Source of the DNA: DATIHT01 sp964348615
Lineage (GTDB): Bacteria; Patescibacteriota; Microgenomatia; Curtissbacterales; GWA2-41-24
Direction of reading: 5' to 3'
Length of the DNA stretch: 10,602 nucleotides
Assembly: GCA_964348615.1 (NCBI GenBank)
Contig: CAYGDE010000023.1
Span: 1-10,602 of the forward strand
In this document: positions 5,689-10,602 of the stretch, in pieces
Layout of the letters: every line of letters begins with the position of its first letter
How positions within the stretch are numbered: position 1 is the first letter of the stretch
Translations under genes and position numbers: made by a program
Notes under the pieces: generated by a model
What the model was told of the DNA's origin: nothing
Databases searched by the model: none
Seen by the model: only the letters and a program-made list of their open reading frames with translations

Positions 5689-6252
5689 TTAGGATTTATC
5701 TAGGTTAAACGGATTATAGTCTATAAGCGAACCTGCCTTATATGCTCTTACTAATGCGTTTGGTAAATCTGTAAGTGATGCCCTGATCAATTCAATTTCG
5801 CCATTTTGCATAATAGGAACAGTAAAACCAGTTTGCCCATTTTCCCCTGGACCTCCTCGTACTTCAAAATAATGTTTCGATCCATCGTAGCCGCTATTTT
5901 GCCTTGATCTATTTGCATCCAGGCTGTTAATGGCAGTTAGCCGATTTTCACTCCACCTGTATACCCCAACTCTCCACACAGCTCCCCAGGAATGCGATTC
6001 AAACTCTCTTCCAAATCTGAACCTCCCCCAATACCTGCTGCCCATAGATGTCATCAATGAATCCACATAGCTCTTATGTGGTTTTATATACTCTTGATAA
6101 ACTTTTTTTGCTTTTTCACCCTCTTCTCTTTGTAGCCTGTGATTTTCCCGCGCTTCACGATCTGTGGCATTTTGGTGTGCACGTCTTCTGCTTGCATCTG
6201 CCTTTCGTTCTTGGTTTTGTATATTTCTTAACCGTTCGTCAAACCATCCCAT
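5689..6252 (-). CDS. Arginine- and tryptophan-rich protein of unknown function
   Basis: I do not recognise this 187-residue protein. Residues 1-55 are highly charged and likely form a helix or coiled coil (for example RKADASRRRAHQ at 16-27). Residues about 65-105 are aromatic and basic: SRYWGRFRFGREFESHSWG (72-90) followed by VWRVGVYRW (92-100). The C-terminal part, roughly 125-185, looks like a mixed alpha/beta domain (HYFEVRGGPGENGQTGFTVPI). No signal peptide or membrane helix is visible. It has 22 Arg and 9 Lys, whereas its neighbours are lysine-rich (FtsQ-like: about 17 Lys, 4 Arg), so it may be a transferred gene or a nucleic-acid binder. The ATG at 6252 is supported by a TATAAT box 16 nt upstream; there is no SD. 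It is divergent from the 112-residue gene. Confidence 0.7.
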   Translation of the reverse strand: MGWFDERLRNIQNQERKADASRRRAHQNATDREARENHRLQREEGEKAKKVYQEYIKPHKSYVDSLMTSMGSRYWGRFRFGREFESHSWGAVWRVGVYRWSENRLTAINSLDANRSRQNSGYDGSKHYFEVRGGPGENGQTGFTVPIMQNGEIELIRASLTDLPNALVRAYKAGSLIDYNPFNLDKS

Positions 6253-6268
6253 ATAATGTTAATTCCAG

Positions 6269-6298
6269 ATTATACAAATAAAGTCTTGTGCAAATCAA
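6269..6298 (-). promoter_or_regulatory. Promoter of the Arg/Trp-rich gene
   Basis: On the minus strand: TTGATT (plus 6293-6298), an 18-bp spacer, and a perfect TATAAT (plus 6269-6274). The predicted start leaves a leader of about 10 nt without an SD before the ATG at 6252. Confidence 0.6.
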
Positions 6299-6336
6299 TT
6301 TAATCGGGAAAGAATTATCTGAACTGTCGGGAGAAT

Positions 6337-6370
6337 GTGGGCCCGTCTGTTGGGTAACCCTCACTTTTTA
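6337..6370 (+). terminator. Terminator-like hairpin in a divergent intergenic region
   Basis: GTGGG (6337-6341) can pair with CCCTCAC (6358-6364, one bulged T). CCC (6342-6344) can pair with GGG (6352-6354) inside it, and TTTTTA follows (6365-6370). On the plus strand this resembles an intrinsic terminator, yet no rightward gene lies just upstream. Alternative pairings exist (CGGG 6328-6331 with CCCG 6342-6345; GGGTAACCC 6352-6360), which would suit an attenuator or the end of a small RNA. TCGGGA also occurs twice (6304-6309 and 6327-6332). No named RNA family was recognised. Confidence 0.35.
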
Positions 6371-6395
6371 AAGCTGGGATTCGTGGTTCATATAA

Positions 6396-6424
6396 TTGAC
6401 AGTTTTTGGCATCAAGATTAGAAT
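6396..6424 (+). promoter_or_regulatory. Near-consensus promoter of the 112-residue gene, near-leaderless
   Basis: TTGACA (6396-6401), a 17-bp spacer and TAGAAT (6419-6424), with 5 of 6 bases matching TATAAT. The ATG follows 9 nt after the -10 box, so the leader should be about 0-3 nt. No SD is present. Confidence 0.72.
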
Positions 6425-6433
6425 GATGTCCTT

Positions 6434-6772
6434 ATGAAAGACAGAAAAGGTTGGTTTCACTTTGGAAAACATAGGGAGAATCCAATTAATGACGACAATG
6501 ATTATAAAATTAGACAAGCTCAATTTCTTAGTGTTTTTTCTTCTGCAACTGTCAGCGTTGATGCAATTATTGATGCTCGAGCTGGTCAACCTCAATTTGA
6601 TGCACTACCAGAAGCGCTAGGTTTGGTAGGAAGTTCAGTTAAAGTAAGAGTTATTTTAGTTTTTGGAGAGATGGCGGAACGCCCTCATCAAGAACAAATC
6701 AAACAATTATTGACTATTATCCGAGGGAAAACTAATGTCGAAATTAAAGTTTTGGATCAAAAAACTTCTTAA
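6434..6772 (+). CDS. Small soluble protein of unknown function, convergent with ftsZ
   Basis: I do not recognise this 112-residue protein. It starts with a charged segment (MKDRKGWFHFGKH, DDNDYKIRQAQ). A small, Ala/Val-rich helix-strand region follows (FSSATVSVDAIIDARAG, 35-51). The C-terminal half has a beta-alpha-beta look: VKVRVILVFGEM (69-80), a helix EQIKQLLTIIRGK, then VEIKVLDQK. No membrane segment is visible. The start is supported by a near-consensus promoter that places the transcript start at the ATG. Its stop lies 3 bp from the ftsZ stop on the opposite strand, so it is tail-to-tail with ftsZ. Whether it has a role in division is unknown. Confidence 0.72.
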   Translation: MKDRKGWFHFGKHRENPINDDNDYKIRQAQFLSVFSSATVSVDAIIDARAGQPQFDALPEALGLVGSSVKVRVILVFGEMAERPHQEQIKQLLTIIRGKTNVEIKVLDQKTS

Positions 6773-6777
6773 TTTTT
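6747..6777. terminator. A/T-rich hairpin between the convergent 112-residue gene and ftsZ
   Basis: AAGTTTT (6747-6753) and AAAACTT (6761-6767) close a 7-nt loop. T-rich sequence follows on the plus strand (6768-6777) and TAATTT on the minus strand. It could end transcripts from both sides. The stem has only one G-C pair and overlaps the end of the rightward gene, so the call is weak. Confidence 0.33.
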
Positions 6778-7873
6778 ACCGAATTTGCCTTAAAAAAGTG
6801 GGGATTTCGATTTCTTCGTCGCCGATTTGGTCGCCTTGGTCTTCTGTGTCGACTGTTTGAATTTGGTCAGATGCAATATCTAGATTTGGCGATGGTGAAA
6901 TAGTTGCAAATCTTCTTCTTGTTTCGTCAAAGCCAGTTGCAACTACTGTAACTTTTACTTGGTCTACCAACTTGTCGTCTATTGCTGCACCAAAAATAAT
7001 TTGGGCGTCTGGATCGGCTTCTGAAGTTATTACCTGAGCTGCTTGGTCTACTTCTGCCATGGTCATGTCTGGGCCACCGGTAATGTTGAAAAGAACTCCC
7101 CTTGCCCCTTGGATTGAAGCATCTAGAAGCGGTGAGGAGATTGCCGAACGTGCTGCAGTTGCTGCCCTGTTTTCCCCTGCAGCTGTTCCCATGCCCATTA
7201 AGGTTGTCCCAGCGTCTGTCATGATTGCACGAACATCGGCAAAATCTACGTTAATTAGACCTGGCATAACGATTATGTCGGAAATCCCTTGAACACCTTG
7301 TGTTAAAACAGAGTCGGCAAGTTTAAAAGCTTCCAGAAGCGATACGTTTTTGTCTACAACTTCCAGAAGTTTTTGATTTGGAATAACAATTAAGGTGTCT
7401 ACCTTTTCTTTAAGATTTATTATCCCGTCTTCTGCTACAACCATTCTTCTGGTACCTTCAAAACCAAAGGGCTTGGTTATTACTGCCACTGTTAAAATCC
7501 CGAGCTTTCTGGCAAGTTCGGCAATTATTGGTCCTGCACCTGTTCCGGTTCCCCCGCCTGCGCCGTAGGTTATAAAAACCATATCCGCACCCGCAATTAC
7601 TTCTTTAATTTTGTCTAAAGATTCTTGTGCTGCTTTTTCGCCAATTTCTGGGTCGGCACCTGCCCCTAATCCTTTTGTAAGCGATTCGCCGATTTGAACT
7701 TTGGTTTGAGCATGGTTGGCAAGAAGATGTTGTTGGTCGGTATTTACTGCAATAAAGTCAACGCCTTGGATTTGGGCATTGGTTATCATGGAATTTAATG
7801 CATTACAACCCGAACCTCCCACACCTAAAACTTTAATTTTTGCGAATCTATTAACGTCGGGTTTTATAAGCAT
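6776..7873 (-). CDS. ftsZ: Cell division protein FtsZ
   Basis: The tubulin-like GTPase that polymerises into the division ring on the inner face of the membrane. It has 365 residues, a normal length. The start MLIKPDVNRFAKIKVLGVGGSG fits the family. GVGGSGCN is at 17-24. The GTP-binding tubulin signature GGGTGTG (106-112) sits in an unusual context, TYGAGGGTGTGAGP, where TAGMGGGTGTGAAP is usual. The catalytic T7 loop NVDFAD (208-213) is intact. The C-terminal subdomain is followed by a short acidic linker (about 328-352) and the conserved tail EIEIPTFLRQ (354-363) that binds FtsA. It is last in the leftward cluster, 115 bp after ftsA. An AGGAGG lies 18 nt before the ATG, too far for a normal SD; no closer in-frame start exists. 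Confidence 0.98.
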   Translation of the reverse strand: MLIKPDVNRFAKIKVLGVGGSGCNALNSMITNAQIQGVDFIAVNTDQQHLLANHAQTKVQIGESLTKGLGAGADPEIGEKAAQESLDKIKEVIAGADMVFITYGAGGGTGTGAGPIIAELARKLGILTVAVITKPFGFEGTRRMVVAEDGIINLKEKVDTLIVIPNQKLLEVVDKNVSLLEAFKLADSVLTQGVQGISDIIVMPGLINVDFADVRAIMTDAGTTLMGMGTAAGENRAATAARSAISSPLLDASIQGARGVLFNITGGPDMTMAEVDQAAQVITSEADPDAQIIFGAAIDDKLVDQVKVTVVATGFDETRRRFATISPSPNLDIASDQIQTVDTEDQGDQIGDEEIEIPTFLRQIR

Positions 7874-7928
7874 AAGAAAGTATGGGTTTTTCCTCCTACA
7901 CTAAGGTTTCGAAGGGTAAACGCGCTAC

Positions 7929-7957
7929 AATTTAACATAAGGAGTGTATATTTGCAA
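7929..7957 (-). promoter_or_regulatory. ftsZ: Possible internal promoter for ftsZ
   Basis: In the 115-bp ftsA-ftsZ gap, TTGCAA (plus 7952-7957), a 17-bp spacer and TAAATT (plus 7929-7934) match consensus at 4 of 6 bases each. It would give ftsZ its own transcript with a leader of about 50 nt containing AGGAGG (plus 7892-7897). Weak, based on position and spacing. Confidence 0.35.
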
Positions 7958-7988
7958 GCGCAATTGAGCTGTATTTAATCGAGTTCTG

Positions 7989-9136
7989 TCAGGGAAGAAG
8001 ATTTTTAATAAAACCGATGCCTTTGGTTACTACATTTTTTATTTCTATACGACCAACCAAGGGTAAACGTATGTCTTCTTGCTGGAATTGAGCTCCATAA
8101 ATTACCAAACCCAAGGTAGATGCATAAGCAGGAGACGCAATTTCTTCTACCAAACCAACTGCTCCTTGCGGCTGCGCAACTCTTACCGGCATACCAAGTT
8201 CTTGTCTTGCCANNNNNNNNNNNNNNNNNNNNNNNNNNNNNNNNNNNNNNNNNNNNNNNNNNNNNNNNNNNNNNNNNNNNNNNNNNNNNNNNNNNNNNNN
8301 NNNNNNNNNNNNGGAGTTCCGGAACTGTCCGGCTCTACGGCAACTGTTGGCGGCGCAGAAAGGGCTAATTTTATTTTTTCTGCAGATTCCAAGGACACTC
8401 TTAGGCCTATTGCCAAATCGTTGGTCACATTTCTTGCCCCAACCGGCAAAACACTGCTATAGCTTGGTGCTCCGTCTGTGAATATACAAATGTCTGTTGT
8501 TCCGCCCCCAAAGTCTGCCAAGACGACACCCAATTCTTTTTCTGTATCTGTAAGTGTTGAATAGGCAGCAGCCAGACCGGAAAAAACCATACCTTCAACG
8601 TCGACGCCAACTTGCGAAACGCATTTGGCAATATTTCGAAGCGCTGTCGCTGCGCCTGTTATGATATGGGTCTCCACTTCCAGCCTTACTCCATTCATTC
8701 CAATGGGGTCTTTAATACCGGCTTGCGAATCTACGATAAAGTTTCTGGGGATAACATGCAGAATTTCTTTTGTTGAAGGGAGGGAAATTGCCCTTGCTGC
8801 TTCTACAACTCTTGCTACATCTTCTTGTGAAATTTCGCCATTTTGGCTGGAAACTGCAACTACTCCTTTGGAGTTTTGACATTCAATGTGTGTGCCATCT
8901 ACAGAAACAAAAGCTGCACCTACAGAATATCCTGCCATTCTTTCTGCGGATTCTATCGATTGGGTAATACTGGTGACTGCTTCATCTATATCAACAACCT
9001 GACCTTTTCTCAGACCTTTGCTGGGAACAGAAGCTACGCCGATTACGTTTACTTTTTCTTCTTCGGCAGTAGCAATAACAGTAGTGACTTTTGAGGAGCC
9101 TATATCTATACCAACAATTACTTTGTCTTTTTGCAT
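7989..9136 (-). CDS. ftsA: Cell division protein FtsA, interrupted by a scaffold gap
   Basis: An actin-like ATPase that tethers FtsZ filaments to the membrane. The N-terminal 274 residues are readable (9136 down to 8313): phosphate-1 GIDIGSSKVTTVIA (9-22), the SHS2/1C subdomain (about 80-160) and phosphate-2 ADFGGGTTDICIF (207-219). After the gap, 8212 down to 7989 gives ARQELGMPVRVAQPQGAVG and ends in the amphipathic membrane-targeting helix (VTKGIGFIKNLLP) at a TGA. The two parts are out of register by two bases across the 100 N, as expected if the gap length is arbitrary. By comparison with E. coli FtsA about 60-70 residues are missing, including the second nucleotide-binding loop with VLTGG. 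The ATG directly follows the ftsQ-like stop (TAGATG). No SD. Confidence 0.95.
8213..8312. other. Scaffold gap (100 N) inside ftsA
   Basis: A placeholder of exactly 100 N. Comparison with full-length FtsA suggests the missing piece is nearer 190-210 bp. Frames that appear to run through the N into a stop at 8183 are artefacts. Confidence 0.99.
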
Positions 9137-9652
9137 CTATTTATTGCTAATTACTGGATTTTCAAATCTTAAATCGATTTTAGCAATTTTGTCGTCACCT
9201 ATTCTAGCCTCAGCTAAGACTCGCTGTAAAGTGTTAACCTGTACTTTTGCGTCTTTTTGTGCGGAAAAGTGCGCAATTGTTTGCTTTTGATCATATGCCA
9301 AAATATTATCCGCTGAAATTATTCGAATACTGGTTGCATGAAAATCACTTTTTTCCAGAAGACCCACAAGTTTTATTGCAAAGGTAGTTGTTTGGTCTTC
9401 TAATTTTTGTCCGGCTTCTGGGCTTGATTCTTGCGGCAAGAATAATTGGGCAAGATTGTCTGACGCTTTTGGAACTATTTTGCCTTCAGTATCGATAGCA
9501 AAGTTTGTATTGGCGATTTGGGCAACAATTTGGGCTTCTTGGGGAAGATTTTTCAATTGCTGTTGGGTTTGGTTTTGTTTTGTTTTTAAAAACCAAAAAA
9601 CCATTACGGAAGCTGCAACAATTATTAAAAAGGCGATAATAATTTTTTTCAT
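9137..9652 (-). CDS. ftsQ: FtsQ/DivIB-like division protein, reduced
   Basis: A bitopic membrane protein that in other bacteria links FtsA/FtsZ to the septal synthases with FtsL and FtsB. It has 171 residues: a two-Lys N-terminus, one membrane helix (about 4-22) and an external domain. Signs of the FtsQ beta domain are NTNFAIDTEGKIVPK (48-62, the usual 'D.G.v' strand), LPQESSPEAGQKL (72-84) and VNTLQRVLAEAR (139-150). KIAKIDLRFENPVIS (155-169) matches the family's IDLRF..P end. Only about 25 residues separate the helix from the beta domain, where FtsQ normally has a POTRA domain of about 70. The start overlaps the murG stop by 4 bp (ATGA) and the TAG abuts the ftsA ATG. Family assignment rests on the C-terminal pattern and the position. 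Confidence 0.75.
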   Translation of the reverse strand: MKKIIIAFLIIVAASVMVFWFLKTKQNQTQQQLKNLPQEAQIVAQIANTNFAIDTEGKIVPKASDNLAQLFLPQESSPEAGQKLEDQTTTFAIKLVGLLEKSDFHATSIRIISADNILAYDQKQTIAHFSAQKDAKVQVNTLQRVLAEARIGDDKIAKIDLRFENPVISNK

Positions 9653-10602
9653 TGCAAAATATAATTCGTCATTTTAGAAGCAGCGTCTTTTGGTAAAGTC
9701 TTTGCAAATACTTTGGCATTTTGTTCCATTGCGGATAAGTTTCTGCTAATTTCTTCTAAAGTATTTTTAATGTTTTCATCTGATGCATCTTCCTGGCTAA
9801 TTTTCTTTGCGCAGTTTGCATTTGCAAGTATCTTGGCGTTTTCTTCTTGCTCACCAAATGCGGAATTTGGTAATGGAACAAGCAGAGCAACTTTTGCAAA
9901 AAGTGCTAAATCCCACACTGTATTTGCGCCAGACCGACAAAGGACTATTTTAGAATTTCTAAAAACATAACCGATACTTTCGGAATCTAAATAATCTAAG
10001 GCTAAATAATCAGGTGCTTTAATTTGTTTTGCTTTGTCAAAATCACCTTCAAAATTCACAGTGCCAACTTGGTGAATAATTGCAAAGTTTTTCAGTTTTT
10101 TTTGAAGTTCAAATGCCCTTAAGTTTAGAAAATGAGATCCTTGATTGCCACCGGTTATAAATATTACTTTTGGATTTTTTTTGAAAAAGGCACTTATTTT
10201 TGCGTCTTTTTGCATGCCTTTTCGCAAAGACTCCCTTGTAAGATTGCCAATAACTTCGGTTTTTTGGGTGTCATAATACTTTTGCGAATTTGGCCAGGTT
10301 AAAAAAACTTTTTTGGCAAAAAGACTATTAATTCTGTTTGCCAATCCTGGGATGCTAGCCTGTTCATGGCAGACACAATCGATTCCCAAAAGCCAAGCGC
10401 AAAAAACAACAGGAGTTGAAAGATATCCTCCAAACGAAACAACTTGGTGAGGCCGTATTAAAAGCAAATAAAAAAATGACTGGAAAAAACCCACTGGAAT
10501 TTTTAAAAGTGCCAAAAGGGTGTATTTGGTAAATTTGCGCTGAATTCGGCCAGCAGTTAACTTAACAAATTTTATTCTTTTAGCTTTTACGATTTTATAT
10601 TC
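9649..10602 (-). CDS. murG: MurG, lipid II-forming GlcNAc transferase (5' end outside the window)
   Basis: It transfers GlcNAc from UDP-GlcNAc to lipid I on the inner face of the membrane, making lipid II. The visible part is 317 residues. The frame stays open to 10602, so roughly 40-60 N-terminal residues, including the first Gly-rich loop, lie outside. The apparent start at 10515 is a TTG inside the gene. Visible in order: AGRIQRKFTKY, VVSFGGYLSTP, CHEQASIPGLANR (HEQA where HEQN is common), IGNLTR, the Gly-rich FITGGNQGSHFLN, and the UDP-GlcNAc-binding CRSGANTVWDLALFAKVALL followed by VPLP and EQEENA. The C-terminus ends TNYILQ at a TGA that overlaps the ftsQ-like start by 4 bp, so the two are translationally coupled. 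Confidence 0.95.
   Translation of the reverse strand, partial: EYKIVKAKRIKFVKLTAGRIQRKFTKYTLLALLKIPVGFFQSFFYLLLIRPHQVVSFGGYLSTPVVFCAWLLGIDCVCHEQASIPGLANRINSLFAKKVFLTWPNSQKYYDTQKTEVIGNLTRESLRKGMQKDAKISAFFKKNPKVIFITGGNQGSHFLNLRAFELQKKLKNFAIIHQVGTVNFEGDFDKAKQIKAPDYLALDYLDSESIGYVFRNSKIVLCRSGANTVWDLALFAKVALLVPLPNSAFGEQEENAKILANANCAKKISQEDASDENIKNTLEEISRNLSAMEQNAKVFAKTLPKDAASKMTNYILQ

Noticed and set aside
6253..6433. tRNA, SRP RNA or RNase P RNA
   Set aside because: No cloverleaf, no SRP loop sequence and too little length for RNase P RNA; only isolated short stems are present.
8183..8212. FtsA frame continuing through the N run to a stop at 8183
   Set aside because: The C-terminal FtsA sequence lies in another frame after the gap; the read-through is an artefact of an arbitrary gap length.
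10513..10515. TTG as the start of murG
   Set aside because: The frame stays open to the window end and upstream codons still encode MurG-like sequence (AGRIQRKFTKY), so this is an internal Leu codon.
1..10602. CRISPR array, insertion sequence or integron
   Set aside because: No spaced direct repeats, transposase or integrase motifs, or terminal inverted repeats were seen outside the gaps.
6776..10602. Alternative genetic code with TGA as glycine
   Set aside because: TGA ends both FtsA and MurG at their natural C-termini, so the standard bacterial code fits.

Overview
The window is AT-rich bacterial DNA that reads best as a member of the Candidate Phyla Radiation (Patescibacteria), probably a Microgenomates-type lineage. 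Supporting signs are a eukaryote-like (type 2) isoleucyl-tRNA synthetase, a DUF1761 membrane protein, a stripped-down murG-ftsQ-ftsA-ftsZ cluster, a very short FtsQ, and many genes without a Shine-Dalgarno (SD) sequence. This assignment comes from protein style, not a database search. TGA ends murG and ftsA exactly where those families end, so the standard bacterial code (table 11) applies, and the code-25 groups that read TGA as glycine are unlikely. Two runs of exactly 100 N (5412-5511 and 8213-8312) mark scaffold gaps of unknown true size.

Left part (1-4606): ileS runs leftward and ends at a stop against the window edge, earlier than type 2 IleRS usually ends. It is divergent, across only 42 bp, from a VTT/TVP38-type membrane protein. 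That gene converges, 22 bp apart, on an EntS-like major facilitator exporter.

Middle (4607-6775): a 62-residue Met/Cys/His-rich membrane protein and a DUF1761 protein are divergently transcribed from a symmetric control region. Both sides carry a TTGACA -35, a 17-bp spacer, the same TAAAGT -10 and the same consensus SD, all placed around one dyad centre at position 4918. After the first gap come two unrecognised genes: a leftward arginine/tryptophan-rich protein and a rightward 112-residue protein. They are separated by a 181-bp divergent region with good promoters and a terminator-like hairpin.

Right part (6776-10602): a leftward cell-wall and division cluster. In transcription order it is murG (5' end beyond the window), ftsQ-like, ftsA (broken by the second gap) and ftsZ. 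murG and ftsQ overlap by 4 bp, and ftsQ and ftsA abut with no spacing. ftsZ follows after 115 bp that may hold its own promoter. MurG makes lipid II, FtsA anchors FtsZ filaments to the membrane, FtsQ links the ring to the septal wall machinery, and FtsZ forms the ring.

The most notable observations are the mirror-image divergent promoter, an IleRS editing domain with altered key residues, an FtsQ with no room for a normal POTRA domain, and a contrast between near-leaderless genes and the two genes with perfect SDs.
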